A stretch of 64,000 nucleotides of DNA from Wolfiporia cocos (taxonomy: Eukaryota > Basidiomycota > Agaricomycetes > Polyporales > Phaeolaceae), in the NCBI GenBank assembly GCA_029448655.1, contig JACCLO010000022.1, positions 245,863 through 309,862 on the forward strand, given 5' to 3'. The notes beneath the pieces were generated by a model, which was not told the origin of the DNA, did not search any database, and saw only the letters and a program-made list of their open reading frames with translations. Each line of letters starts with the position of its first letter. Position 1 is the stretch's first letter. A program made the position numbers and the translations under genes. Of this stretch, positions 9,911 through 21,429 are shown in pieces.

Positions 9911-11429
9911 CCAAGACCATTATTGAGTCGTAGGTCTTCTTGTCAACGGTTGACTTGAGTAGATACATGATGAAGTCGGTTGTAATGACTTCCCATGGTT
10001 GAGTTGGTACCGGGTTAGGTTTGAGTAAGCCATAAGGCTTCTCAGGACAATTCTTCATTCTTTGACAGATGTCGCATTCTGAGACATACGCTTTCACATG
10101 TGTGCTTATACCAGGCCACCAGAAGTTACGTGTTACTAGTTCGTAAGTCTTCCACCTGCCGAAATGGCCTGTGGGTGGGTGGTCGTGGTGCGCAGATATT
10201 ACTTGTCGGCGTAGCTGCTCGACGTTAGGGACGTAGTATTTGCCCTTATGAAGTAATAATCCATTCTCGTAGTTCCATTGCTGGAGGTATTTCTTAAACT
10301 CTCTGGGTCCTGATGAGAAGAGATTGTGGTAGGACTCAGTAGTCTTGTTGTCTAGTAGTGCTAAATGGATACACTCTAGGAGCGATTGATGTTTGTTGTT
10401 GGCTGTTGACGTTCCGTCAGAAGAGGTTTCTAGGGCCCGAATGGCAAATTCGGTGGCAAAACACTCTGGTTTTAACAGAATTTTGTTCCTATTATCAAGT
10501 TCCACCCCCTCTTCATGATCTGGCCTCCTGGACAGAGGATCCGCGGTTAGCATTGTCTTGCCGGGTTTATGATACAACTTGAAGTTGAAGCGGGTAAGGT
10601 AAAGTGCCCAGCGCACTTGCTGTCGTGTCAGTTTTTGTGCCGTTTTGAAGTATGTAGGATTGGCGTGATCTGTCCATACTTCAAATTCCAACTTGTGTCC
10701 CTCGAGATAGTGCCGCCACTCTTCAAGCGAGCGGATGATAGCGAGTAAATCTTTATCATAAATCTCATAGTTCCGTTCGGGTTCAGTCATTGACTTCGAA
10801 TAGAAGGCAACCAGATGATACTTCCCATCGCTGGGATCCAGTTGAGACAATACTGACCCTGTAGCGAAGTCCGAGGCGTCAGACTCGATACAGAAGGGTT
10901 GGTCTTGGTCTGGAATTCTTAGCACAGGAGCGGTCTTAAAGGCCTTTTTCAGGTCCTCAAACGCCGTTTGTTCCTTTTCACCCCAAGCCCATTTCTGGTT
11001 CTTGCGAGTGAGATGAGTGAGTGGTCAGGCTAGCCTAGAGAAGTCCTTAATAAATCGCCTATAGAAATTGGCGAAGCCTAAAAAGGCTTGGACTTCTTTA
11101 ACCTTGCGAGGTTGAGGCCAGTCTTGAATGCCTGAATACTTTTTTGGATCCATCTCGACTTTGTTATGGGAGATGATCATGCCAAGATACTCGATTGAGC
11201 TCTGCTCAAAAAAGCATTTTTCGGGTTTTGCAAAGAGATCTGAGTCTTGGAGGCATTTTAAGACCCCTTTGACTATTTTGCGATGCTCTTTTAGGTCGTT
11301 ACCGAAAATCAGAATATCGTCTAGATAAACGATGACTTTTCCTGTTCGGATAAAGTCTTCTAGGACGCTATTCATCATTGCCTGGAAGGTGCCGGGTGCA
11401 TTACAGAAACCGAAGTACATGACTGTGGC

Positions 11430-12128
11430 TGACACAGACTAGACTGTGGGACTCACACTATAACCTTATAGGCGACTTGAAGGAGTTGCAGAAGGTTGGT
11501 GAGGAGGCTAGTGGGCGCAAGCAGAGATGGTATGTAACTGTGCGAATGCAGAGAACAAATCTAAGGCTTATCCGCAGTGATAGCCCTACTTATATACATG
11601 CTTTGTTTGGTTACCGGTAAGGGAGCCAAACATAAAGGTGGTCTGTGCGCAGACATAACTAATATGGTTAAGTCGTAAACTACAATAGACCATGTGCGCC
11701 GGTAATGGCCGCACCAGTAAGATCGTTTGTTTGGACCGTAGGTCCATGTTGTGGAAGTGGCTGTAGCTACGTTAGTAAGCCATGCATGTGATTCTTATAT
11801 ACCGGCATCGGGATATGAGTAATCATAAGGGCATTGGCATGTGATAACGAGCGGGCCGCTTATCCAATCGTACTGACATAGCCCGGTACCGGGATATGAG
11901 TAAAGCGCGTGACACCGAAGGTTAGTCCGCTGAGTCATTGACGCGTACAAGCGTGTTATGTACGTGTTGTTATGACAAGTGGACGTATACCGCGTTGTGT
12001 ACGTGTTGTTTGGTTGCGTGTACGTGTAGACGGGCGCTTAGCAGCGTAAATGTCTACAAGGTTATAGAAATACCAGATAAATAGGTAAAAATACGGGAAA
12101 AATAGTGGCATGTCCCAAATCTGTGACA
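11430..12128 (-). repeat. 3' LTR of element A (family La, 699 bp)
   Basis: On + it runs from TGACACAGACTAG to CTGTGACA. I find no difference from 20731-21429. The polypurine tract (GAAGAGGGGGTAA in sense) is at 12129-12143. Confidence 0.96.
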
Positions 12129-12167
12129 TTACCCCCTCTTCAGGTTTCATTGTCCCTAATGGAACGA

Positions 12168-15100
12168 TTACTTTCCTGTGGAGCCGAATCCACCAGCACC
12201 GCGCTCGGATTTAATCTTTTCAAAGTAAGATTTTCCGTGTAGCGTAATATGCGGGTCCTTTGCAACTTCGCAGATTAGCTGGGCAATCTTATCTCCGGCT
12301 CGGATGTCGATAGATATGTCCGAGTGGTTCCGAAGAATGATGATTACTTCGCCTTGATAATCGTGGTCGATGACGCCACCCATTACGTCTATGCCTTTGC
12401 GGGCGAGACTAGAGCGGGGGGCGATACGTCCGTAAGTGCCGAAAGGTACCTGGATCTTCAGTTTGGTGTTGTATTCTGTTTGCCCGTGAGCTGGCAGAAC
12501 GTCGCCTGTTGCAGTGTACAGGTCAAACCCAACCGAGTCCTTGGTTCCTTTTTCCGGCATTCGGCCGCCTTCGCCGACTACGATTTTCAAGTCTGCGTTT
12601 TGGTTAATGTCCGCTGACATCCATCCCCCGTCGGGGTGTCTAACCATGCGCTGCTTGGGATCCTTCGCAAATGTTTCGCGATACTGCGGCCAGTCGTCTG
12701 GCCACGTGCATTCGTCGGCTTCCCAGTTGTCGCTGTCCGGGTCGAAGACATGAACTGCTTCTTTCCTTCTAGCTGATCGCCTGAGGGGGACATCCTGCAT
12801 TGGAATAGGGTGTGAAGCCTTGTATTCCTGCAAAATGTCGTATGCCGAGTCGAGATCCGCTTCGCGTACCCAGGAGTCGTCATTGATACCGAATCCCTTC
12901 CATCGGATTCTGTATTCAACTCTTCCTGCGCGGAGACGATGATCTAAGATCTTCTCGACTTCCCATAATTCCTCGCCGTCGACCATTTCTGGTTGGGGCT
13001 CTGGTTTTTTCTGATGCACCGGGTCCTTGTACATGACCAACTTGGAAGCGTGAAATACGGGGTGGTAAGCCCTGTATTGCTCGTCCATGTGTACCCTAAA
13101 GGTGACCGGAGATAATTGTTCAATTATCTTAAATGGTCCCAAATAGCGTGGACTAAGACTTCTTTCGGAGTCTTGCCAGCTACGGGCGTCAACGAGTACT
13201 TTGTCGCCGACTTTAAACGGTACCGAGCGCTTGTGTTGATCATAATACCAAGACCAGCGTTCAGCAGCCAGTTTCATAGCTGCCTTAGCTTGTTCTTGTG
13301 CTGACCATCTGGCGTAAGCAAATTGATTTAGATCCGAATATTGCGTCGGCTTCAAATCCGTAGGTCCTGCATTGGGATGCCTTCCTAGTTCGACGAAGAA
13401 TGGACTATTCTTGGTCGTCTCACTAGCCGCGTTATTGTACGCGAACTCTGCCGTGGGGAGATAGAATACCCAGTTATCTTTTTGGATAACGTCGATGTAG
13501 CATCGTAGGTATTGTTCTAGAATTTGGTTAATTCTCTCCGTTTGGCCGTCCGCTTGCGGGTGATAGGCTGTTGTCATCGACCTCTGAATTCCCAATTGCT
13601 CGCACCATCCCTTGAATAGCTCAGAAGAGAATTGCGGTCCTCTGTCCGAAATGATTTGTTTCGGAAGCCCGTGGTTTGGATAAATCCGAAGGTACAGGAG
13701 GTTCGCTAATTCCTTTGCCGAGATATTGTCCGAAGTGGGAATGAAGTGTGCGCGCTTGGTCAATCGGTCCACTACTACCATAATGGCAGTGAATTGTTTA
13801 CGTTCGCCACTAGGCGGTAAGTGGACAATGAAGTCGATGGTGATTGTGTCCCATGGTGCTTCCGGAACTGGGAGCGGTTGCAGGGGTCCGTACGGGGTCT
13901 GGTTGCGGTTCTTCATGCGCTGGCATGTGTCGCAACCTTCCACGTATTGCTTTACCATCGTGGTCATTCCAGGCCACCAGTAATTACGTGATAGAAGTTC
14001 ATAGGTCTTCCATCGTCCGAAGTGTCCGGCAGTCACATGGTCATGATGTAACTCCAGAATCTTCGTGCGCAATTCTTTAGGCTCTTTTGGAACGTACACT
14101 TTTCCTCGTCTGAGGAGTAATCCGGCCTCCATGTTCCATTCCTGGAGATCCTTACCGAATTCCTTGGGACCACTTTTCAGTAGTTCCTGGTAATCCTTGG
14201 TAATTTGATCGTCCATGAGGGCTTGTCGGATTTGTCGGAGAAGGTCCTCGTCGCCTGATTGTATCTCCTGCTGTGACGCTTCTAGCGCCCTAACCGTAAA
14301 GTATTCCGGTTTCAGCAAAATTTGATCGCGATTGTCGAGTTCCACCCCCTCTTCATGGTCTGGCCTCCGTGACAGAGGATCAGCCGTAAGCATTGTTTTA
14401 CCGGGTTTGTGGCACATGGTGAAGTTGAACCTTGTCAGGTAAAGACTCCAACGTGCCTGTCTCCGGGTTAGCCGTTGTGCCGATTTGAAATATGTCAGAT
14501 TGAGATGATCCGACCATACTTCAAATTTGTGTGGGTGTCCTTCGAGGTAATGTCTCCATTCCTCTAGAGCGCGGATGATTGCGAGCAACTCCTTATCGTA
14601 AATCTCATAGTTCCTTTCGGGTGCTGATAGAGATTTCGAGTAAAAGGCTACCGGGTGCCAGAGCTTATCCTCCGAAGAGTATTGCGATAGCACTGCACCA
14701 GTTGCGTAATCGGAAGAATCCGCTTCCACGCGGAACGGGGACTCCTGATCTGGGATCCGGAGTATTGGAGCTGATGTGAAAGCTTCCTTGAGAGTTTGGA
14801 AGGCTTCCGCTTGTTCGGGTCCCCAGTTCCATTGCGTGTTTTTCTTGGACAGTTCGGTTAACGGCTTAACCACTTTTGGAGAAATCTTTAATGAACCGAC
14901 GGTAGTAGTTGGCGAAGCCAACAAAGGCTTGGACGTCCTTTACCTTGGCAGGTGTAGGCCAGTCCATGACACCGGCTACCTTCTTAGGGTCCATTTCGAC
15001 TTTTCCTTTGGAAATGATCATTCCCAGGTATTCAATACTGCTTTGTTCGAAGAAGCACTTTTCAGGCTTCGCGAACAAGTCGTTGTCTTGCAAGATTTGT

Positions 15101-16704
15101 AATACTTGCTTGACAATACGACGGTGTTCCAACAGGTCGTTTCCGAACACAAGGATGTCGTCTAGGTAGACAATGACCTTTCCTTCTCTGATAAGGTCAC
15201 CTAGAATATCGTTCATCATGTGTTGGAATGTGCTGGGTGCATTACAAAAACCGAAGTACATGACTACAGCTTCGTAAAGGCCGTTAGGCGTAATGAATGC
15301 GGTCTTCCATTCATCTCCCTCCTTGATTCTTACGTTGTTGTAACCCCAACGCAAGTCGAGCTTCGTAAATATCGAAGCCTGGCTAAGCTTATCGATAAGC
15401 TCGTCTATGCGTGGGAGAGGGTACCTGTTTTTAATGGTTAAGTCGTTTACTTTTCGGTAATCGACTACCATTCGGGCTCCACTGTCTTTTTTAGGGACGA
15501 AGAAGACCGGGCTCGCGATCGGGGATTTTGAGTGTCGGATGTAGCCCTTCCGTAACTCTTCCTGAATCCACTGATCTAGCGAGTTCGCTTCCTGAGGAGA
15601 CATCTTGTATGCCTTACTCGGGGGCGGTAGTACCGCGTCATCGGGGAAGTCGATGGCGTGGTCGTATGGTTTCCGTTCGGGCATCCTTTCGGATGCGCGT
15701 TGAGAAAATACCGTGGGACCAAACTCCTGGTATTCCTCCGGAACCAAGGATTTCCATTTCTGGAGATCCGCATCTGTCAGGAATTCATCATCCGACTTCT
15801 CCGTTATCGACTGAATGGCATCGATAAGGAGTTCCGTTCCTTCGTCAAGGGTGTTCACCCAAGCGACAAAGGGATTCTCCGGCTCCTCTAAGCCGAGAAA
15901 ATCTATTGGAAAGTCATTGATGATCTGATAGATGTTGCGGGGTTCGATTTCGTCCTCTTCCTCAGAAATCGAAACCCGTTTGCCATGTTTGCATTTTTCC
16001 GTACACCGATATGTGAAGGTTCCTTCCGGCCAGTTGAAATCCGGGTTGTGTTTCAGGAACCAATCATATCCGAGGATCACATCCGCATTCTGTACGTCCA
16101 TTACGTACAAGAATTCGGTGGACTTGTGTTCCTCGTGCACCATATAAGCTTTTACTGCCATATTGATATTACCGGCGGTATTAGAGGTACCGTCGGCGTT
16201 GCGAATCTCGAGAGGTGAAGGTAGTTTCTGAGTGACTAACTTCTCCTCATGGACGAGTTTCTTATCAATGACGCTTATTGATGCACCGGTGTCGATTAAT
16301 GCCATGGCGTTGACTTTCTTTCCATATACCCACAATTCCACTTCGATAGAGAACGATTTATTGTCGTCTCGAGAATCGTTTCCATGTACATTATACAAAG
16401 TGAAAAATTTCAGCGCGAGCGGGTCAGGATAAAAGTATTGTACAGGAGGGGCACGTGTAGCTAGTGTCCTTGTCCTCCGGGCAAAGTCCATTGCCGAGTT
16501 ACCGAATATACCGATATGGGATACCGGGTGACGTACGACCGCCTTATCTTCCCACAAGATAAGGGGTCTCTGTGAAGCCTCTTCGTAGAGGTGCGCTTCT
16601 TCAGGGCGCTGTACACTCCCAGCCGCTGCGGGGCTGGTGTGTTCTTCACAGAACGTCTTCGAGACGTGTGGTTGGGGCGAGGGGAACCGAGATGGTCCCG
16701 ACAT
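12168..16704 (-). pseudogene. pol: Element A pol polyprotein with C-terminal dUTPase, one-base frameshift
   Basis: The domains and order are as in element B pol: DTGAS protease (near 16280), RT with FTKLDLRWGYNN and YLDD, RNase H, HHCC and DDE integrase, GPF module, chromodomain (EELWEVEKIL ... EYRIRWKGF), then dUTPase (VGFDLYTA, APRSSLA, GGVIDHDYQGE, GDKIAQLI, GGFGSTGK). The frame breaks at 14874-14877, where A has four T on + and B has three. The protein would end just after the RT thumb, and the second half lacks its own start. B is continuous at the same place, so this is a mutation, not programmed frameshifting. The integrase core (about 13229-13849) is far more diverged from B than its flanks. 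The frame overlaps gag by at least 59 bp. Confidence 0.92.
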
Positions 16705-18637
16705 TGGCGACGGTGGTGGCGGGGGCCGAGGGTCCTGCTGAGCTTGAGTCAGCCGTCACTTCTTCCCAGATCGTTCGGGCACGATACGTCTTGCCATCCG
16801 CGGGGGGCGCCGAGTACGGCTTCTTGCCAGAAGCCTGTCCCTTTCCACTACCCGAAGGAGCAGCCGTGGTCTTTCCAGACGCGGCAGCTGCATCCTTCGC
16901 CCTTTGTTGCTCGGCCCGCTGAGCGGCAGGCACGAATGTTCCCGCGGCCTTGTCTGCCGCAAGCTTAGGACATTTGTTGAAGTAATGTCCTGTCTGCTTG
17001 CAGTATGTGCAGACGGCGTTGGTGGTGTCGGCGGGGGCTTTGGCGGGCGCCTTTCCCTTGTCCTTCTTTTTCTCCGACTTCTTCGCAGAAGCGGAGGACG
17101 TTTCCTTCTTTTCGGCAGGGGCCGAGTCCTTCTTGCCGGTCTTCTCGAAGATCGAGCCCTTGATCTTGTCCGGATATGACGTTTGGTACATTTCCAGAGC
17201 GAAGTCGATGAGGGGCTCAATGTCGGTTGGGGCCTTGAAGAAGGGGGTCTTGCCGAGGACGTTCAAGGTGTCCTTAACCTTTTCGGGGAGAGTCTCGGTG
17301 AATTCCCACACCAGAGTCTCGTTGGCGGTTTCGGAGAGTCGGCCGAGGGTGCGGAACCGTTCACAGTAATTGAAGTAGTTCGATTCTGCCAGTTCCTTGC
17401 CCTTCGTGCCGTAGTAGCCGCGAATTTCCTTCTTGGCTATCTCCTTATCCGTCATCTTCCCATATTGCACCATTACTGACTTGGTGAAGTCCTCCCAGGT
17501 GCCGAGAGGTTCACCGTTTCCTGCCTTCTTGATGAGAGGCGAGAAAAACTTGTATGCGTCCCCTGTGACGCGGAAGAGGGCCGTGGTGATACGGTCATGG
17601 TCATCGTAGACCCTGAGTGTACCGAAGTATAGGCCCATCTTCTCCACCCATTCCTGCGCAGTCACCTTTCCAGATGACCCAGAGAATTCGGGGGGAGGGG
17701 GAATTTTCAGGTTTTGAGGCAGACCTGGAATCTGCGGGGCGACGGCTGCTGCAGCATTGGCTGCAGCTTGCGCGGCGGCAGCGGCATCGGCTGCACGGGT
17801 TTGGGCATTGCCGGGGGCAGGTGCCGGGTTGCTCGGAGGCGTGCGGATGCCAGGAGGGTTGGGGACGGAGGGATTCTTGCGAATCCTCCGGAGTTCCTCG
17901 TCAACCTTCTCCATTCGTTCGGCGAATGCGTCCTCGAGGTCGTCGAGCCTGGACCGGTAGTCCTTGCGGAGCTCCTTTTCCAGGGTGGTGAACTTGGCGG
18001 TGTACTCCTGTCGGAGTTCCTTGCCGAGGTCCACCAGAGTGGACAGCACCTCGTTGCGGACCGAATTGACCGCTTCGTGTAGCTCGTCTTGGGCCTTCTG
18101 TTCGATTGCCCTGGATTGCCCAGCCAGGGAATCGATTCGTTCATGGATACGCTCCAGGCGGGCGTGCACCATTCGACCTAGGGTGTCGGTGGTGTCATGG
18201 CTTATGGCCGCACTTCGTTGTACGGCGGCATCGATGATTGGCCCATGTATGGACCCATCCACCTTGTGGTGTTCCTCCTCAGGGAGGTACGCCTTGAGGT
18301 TGTTCTCGACAGCGACATTGGTCTGTCGTGTCGGACCCGAAAATTCCATTTCCAGGGTGGTGGCGGGCCCGATAGGGCGAGTTCGACGAGCCGGTGGGTA
18401 TCCGGCAATGGGGGAGCCTGGGCGTGTACCCATGGGGTTGGTCGGAGATTCCCTTTGCGGGGGAGCGAACTCCGGCATTTCCTCTTCCCCTTCCTCTTCC
18501 TCTTCCTCGCTTAGGTGCTCCAGCGTCACCAGCTGCTGGGTTCTCGAGGGACCAGCTTCCGGGGTCACCGGGCCTTCTGAGCGGAGGCGCATCTTGCGGG
18601 GAGCGAGGGGCGTGCTGACGGAGGAGGTGGAAGACAT
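16646..18637 (-). CDS. gag: Element A Gag
   Basis: The Gag structural protein is about 663 aa. The order is: Ser/Thr/Pro-rich head; acidic run (about 40-55); coiled coil rich in Glu, Arg and Leu (about 150-260); Ala/Pro linker; capsid-like helical region starting FSGSSGKVTAQEW (about 315-500); Lys-rich stretch; one CCHC zinc knuckle, CTYCKQTGHYFNKC, for RNA binding; and a basic tail. I chose the ATG at 18637 because the 45 bases upstream that keep the frame open in A are out of frame in B, owing to a longer A run before this ATG. Pol overlaps the last 59 bases in the +1 frame. Gag would coat and package the element RNA. Confidence 0.92.
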   Translation of the reverse strand: MSSTSSVSTPLAPRKMRLRSEGPVTPEAGPSRTQQLVTLEHLSEEEEEEGEEEMPEFAPPQRESPTNPMGTRPGSPIAGYPPARRTRPIGPATTLEMEFSGPTRQTNVAVENNLKAYLPEEEHHKVDGSIHGPIIDAAVQRSAAISHDTTDTLGRMVHARLERIHERIDSLAGQSRAIEQKAQDELHEAVNSVRNEVLSTLVDLGKELRQEYTAKFTTLEKELRKDYRSRLDDLEDAFAERMEKVDEELRRIRKNPSVPNPPGIRTPPSNPAPAPGNAQTRAADAAAAAQAAANAAAAVAPQIPGLPQNLKIPPPPEFSGSSGKVTAQEWVEKMGLYFGTLRVYDDHDRITTALFRVTGDAYKFFSPLIKKAGNGEPLGTWEDFTKSVMVQYGKMTDKEIAKKEIRGYYGTKGKELAESNYFNYCERFRTLGRLSETANETLVWEFTETLPEKVKDTLNVLGKTPFFKAPTDIEPLIDFALEMYQTSYPDKIKGSIFEKTGKKDSAPAEKKETSSASAKKSEKKKDKGKAPAKAPADTTNAVCTYCKQTGHYFNKCPKLAADKAAGTFVPAAQRAEQQRAKDAAAASGKTTAAPSGSGKGQASGKKPYSAPPADGKTYRARTIWEEVTADSSSAGPSAPATTVANVGTISVPLAPTTRLEDVL

Positions 18638-18772
18638 TTTTGTGAATCTGTTTGTGACGAATGTTAGTTTCCGGTTACTCATTGTCTTAGATTCTTAAGA
18701 AGGGATTGGGTTTTGAAAACTGCAACTTTCGTTATAGATCACACTCGCACTCTATTTCAGAGTTAAAAGATG

Positions 18773-18788
18773 ATAGTATTTCTACTAT
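18773..18788 (-). promoter_or_regulatory. Stem-loop at the ORF0 stop codon (A)
   Basis: A perfect 6-bp stem (ATAGTA/TACTAT) with a GAAA loop in the sense strand contains the ORF0 stop codon. The same hairpin is in B (47431-47446). C and D have different sequences that also pair here. Confidence 0.4.
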
Positions 18789-19684
18789 ACAATCGCGAGT
18801 ATATCCTCTTCTACCGAAGTAGTTGAGGGCCCTGCCACCTTGTCAGGTGGTGTTACACCGAAGGCAAAAGTAATTTGTAGCGCTACGCATTCCGCTACGA
18901 TACGAGCTAAGTCCGTACGCCAATCCAAAAAGGAAATATTGCCGAGCTGTTTGCAATACTTTTTCATAATTCTCCAGTCTCTATTGGTGATCCTTCCTCG
19001 TCTCGCTCTATCCTTAACGTTATCCACCAAGTCCTCCAATTCTACTACCATAGTATGGAAACGCATGTCGTTTTCCATATGGAAGCCTGGGTAATTAGGG
19101 GGGTGGTTGGCGAGAGGAGTGAGACGAGTGAGAGTGCCTTCTAGCATGGGAATAACTTGGTCGCATGCTTGGAGAGGCTTCTTCTTCCCGAAGACGAGGG
19201 AAGGGTCGAGAATCTTGTGGTTGGCCGGAACGGAAGGTCCGGCCGCCGGGCTGGAGAGACGGAGGGCCAGTGAAGAAGCTGCTTGCTTGGCTTCCTTGGC
19301 GGCTTGTTTGGCGGCGATTCGCTTATTCAGCTTATCGCGGGCGAGCTTGAGCTTGTTGAGTTCGCGGAGTTCGATCAGGTTCTCCATGGCGGTAATGGAT
19401 TGCGCTAGCTTCTCTTCCTCTGTCCAGATGCGCTTGGCAAGTGGAACTGGTTTGGGAGGTCGAGGAGCGGGTTTCCCAGCCTCAGCGATGTGCTTTGGCA
19501 TGTGGACAGGAATCTCCCAAAGATGGAGTTTCCCGGTGTAGTCTTCCTTTACAGGAAGCGTGTAGGTGACGTCCTCTGCCCGAGGAATGTCGGCGGTGTC
19601 GATGCGGCTGAGAAGGGACCGCTTTGCCGGTTTGACGTAAGGGGCAGTGGAGGAGCCACGGGTGCGACGGGTAACGCGGGGCAT
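18785..19684 (-). CDS. Element A ORF0: conserved accessory protein upstream of gag
   Basis: The protein is 299 aa from the MPR start shared with D; an ATG eight codons upstream (19708) is also in frame. It is nearly identical to B ORF0 and clearly homologous to D ORF0 and C ORF0. It has a basic head (MPRVTRRTRG), a LWEIPVHMPKHIAEAGKP motif, a long charged helix likely to form a coiled coil (about residues 75-140), then LEDLVDNVKDRARRG, NRDWRIM and CKQLGNIS. I know no named domain that fits. It lies 147 bp upstream of gag on the same strand, so both proteins must come from one genomic RNA, a spliced RNA or an internal start. The stop codon lies inside a small hairpin (18773-18788). Confidence 0.88.
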   Translation of the reverse strand: MPRVTRRTRGSSTAPYVKPAKRSLLSRIDTADIPRAEDVTYTLPVKEDYTGKLHLWEIPVHMPKHIAEAGKPAPRPPKPVPLAKRIWTEEEKLAQSITAMENLIELRELNKLKLARDKLNKRIAAKQAAKEAKQAASSLALRLSSPAAGPSVPANHKILDPSLVFGKKKPLQACDQVIPMLEGTLTRLTPLANHPPNYPGFHMENDMRFHTMVVELEDLVDNVKDRARRGRITNRDWRIMKKYCKQLGNISFLDWRTDLARIVAECVALQITFAFGVTPPDKVAGPSTTSVEEDILAIV

Positions 19685-20730
19685 GATTCTAGAAAGTGCA
19701 GCCTTCATGAGAAACGAAGTTTCCCAGTGATACGTCCAAGAACAGGAATAGAAGGGATTTATGTAAGGTAGGGTAGTGGACTCCTTTTCAGGAGCAAAGA
19801 AGGTGTACTACGGGGCATAATTACTCTTATGTTGCGCGCAAACCCTGTGCCGAGATGGCGCGGATATTCGCATGACCCTAACGGTCAGAGGCGCCGACTT
19901 CAGGGGTAGAGTTGCTGACTGCCAGGCCGGTTCCTGGGTCAGATGATTGGGATTCGGATACACGACACCGCCCCGGAGGGACGATGCCGGAAAGTGGCTG
20001 GGATTTTACATCCCTTAGCCTGTCCATGGTTCAACAATGAGGTTGCTGTCTGTAGCCACATGGGTGTCACATCAGGGCTAAAAAACCATTGTCGATCTAA
20101 GATCGCGAGACAGCAGCGCTCCACATCCCGAAGGAGTGGGCCACGCGCTTCTCTTCCAATGGGGCCCCAAATCCGTTTGACCCATGCTCGCACGCCGAGC
20201 TGCCCGGAGGACTTATGCTATTGGCTACCGCGAGTGACCTATGGCAGGGTGATTTTTTACGTCACCCCCCTCACTGCTTTTCCCATAACGGGTTCAAAGC
20301 AGGTCCCTTACGCCTGGGAGGCGGCTTTGGAAAATTCCCATGCCATCATAATGATGACCCTGTGGATAGTGATGGGGCGCTGAACAACGCTTGCCATGAC
20401 AGGGGGTTGGGCGCACACAGGCAGACCGTCCCCTTTTCTCCACAGGCGGGTCTTAACCGCGCATAGTCCAAGCTTGTCAGCGAGGACCATGTCTCCTTGA
20501 CCCTGGAGTCCGGGTTAGGTAGGCCTCCTGCCTAAAAAGGCGGTGTGGCTTCCCTGGTTGCCAATCCTCTGCCGAGGATGGCGATGTATCCCCCAGATCT
20601 CAACTATCACCCCAATCGCCTTGTCAGGCAGAAAGGGATGTGCGCAGCAACAAGTAATAGCCCCTGTAGGATAGAAACCCAGGCCCAAGCGCAAGCGCAA
20701 GGGCGGGGGTAGGGGGCAGATTTGTTCTTA
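19685..20730 (-). other. Element A leader
   Basis: About 1 kb between the 5' LTR and ORF0. It contains the 42-nt block shared with element D (20190-20231) and GTATCCCCCAGA (20586-20597), 133 nt from the LTR. No frame is conserved between families. Packaging and translation signals are expected here, but none is proven. Confidence 0.7.
20718..20728 (-). promoter_or_regulatory. Self-complementary primer-binding site of element A
   Basis: This 11-nt site, 2 nt inside the 5' LTR, is the exact reverse complement of 20853-20863. That segment begins 34 nt from the first base of the minus-strand TATA box (20890-20897). Confidence 0.8.
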
Positions 20731-21429
20731 TGACACAGACTAGACTGTGGGACTCACACTATAACCTTATAGGCGACTTGAAGGAGTTGCAGAAGGTTGG
20801 TGAGGAGGCTAGTGGGCGCAAGCAGAGATGGTATGTAACTGTGCGAATGCAGAGAACAAATCTAAGGCTTATCCGCAGTGATAGCCCTACTTATATACAT
20901 GCTTTGTTTGGTTACCGGTAAGGGAGCCAAACATAAAGGTGGTCTGTGCGCAGACATAACTAATATGGTTAAGTCGTAAACTACAATAGACCATGTGCGC
21001 CGGTAATGGCCGCACCAGTAAGATCGTTTGTTTGGACCGTAGGTCCATGTTGTGGAAGTGGCTGTAGCTACGTTAGTAAGCCATGCATGTGATTCTTATA
21101 TACCGGCATCGGGATATGAGTAATCATAAGGGCATTGGCATGTGATAACGAGCGGGCCGCTTATCCAATCGTACTGACATAGCCCGGTACCGGGATATGA
21201 GTAAAGCGCGTGACACCGAAGGTTAGTCCGCTGAGTCATTGACGCGTACAAGCGTGTTATGTACGTGTTGTTATGACAAGTGGACGTATACCGCGTTGTG
21301 TACGTGTTGTTTGGTTGCGTGTACGTGTAGACGGGCGCTTAGCAGCGTAAATGTCTACAAGGTTATAGAAATACCAGATAAATAGGTAAAAATACGGGAA
21401 AAATAGTGGCATGTCCCAAATCTGTGACA
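20731..21429 (-). repeat. 5' LTR of element A (family La, 699 bp)
   Basis: On + it runs from TGACACAG to CTGTGACA. It carries TATA at 20890-20897 and the conserved upstream GCACAGACC-type motif (near 20941-20952, minus strand). It has palindromic CCCGGTACCGGG near 21183-21194 and a GCGCCGGTAATGGCCGC stem near 20996-21013. Confidence 0.96.

Larger units (their letters stand above)
6517..11429 (-). pseudogene. pol: Element C pol, distal part: RT palm, RNase H, integrase, chromodomain, dUTPase
   Basis: Reading leftward from the element A junction, the domains are: RT palm with YLDD (near 11320); RNase H (SDASDFATG near 10880); integrase HHCC finger (near 10050-10180); integrase core (DRGVQF, YHPQTDGQTERVNQ near 9100-9200); a GPF module (near 8710); a chromodomain (near 8430-8540); and dUTPase (6517-7119). 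All five dUTPase motifs show: AGYDIYAS, SRSSMA, GIIDWDYRGE, KDKVAQLLI and a GFGST tail. Solo LTRs at 7157-7766, 7835-8393 and 9350-9910 split it, yet the frame is kept across each if one target copy is counted. Two TGA stops (11025-11027 before RNase H, 8479-8481 in the chromodomain) disable it. The second sits where A and B have Arg, consistent with CGA to TGA. Confidence 0.88.
11430..21429 (-). mobile_element. Element A: full-length 10.0-kb ORF0/dUTPase Ty3-gypsy retrotransposon, target duplication GTGGC
   Basis: Two 699-bp LTRs that look identical flank leader, ORF0, gag and pol. GTGGC stands at 11425-11429 and 21430-21434. It inserted in the RT domain of element C in the same orientation; C pol reads ...EAT before and VMYFGFCNAP after it. 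It is a close relative of element B (44792-54799) on the opposite strand. The single defect I see is a one-base pol frameshift. The insertion is recent, judging by the LTR pair. Confidence 0.96.

Noticed and set aside
14866..14924. Programmed frameshift between the two halves of element A pol
   Set aside because: Element B is continuous at the same site and differs by a single T on + (four against three), so a mutation explains it.
17964..18698. 244-codon + strand frame opposite element A gag, and its counterpart 47574-48236 opposite B gag
   Set aside because: They are antisense shadows of gag in a GC-rich region with biased codons. They lie opposite a clearly conserved protein and show no features of their own.
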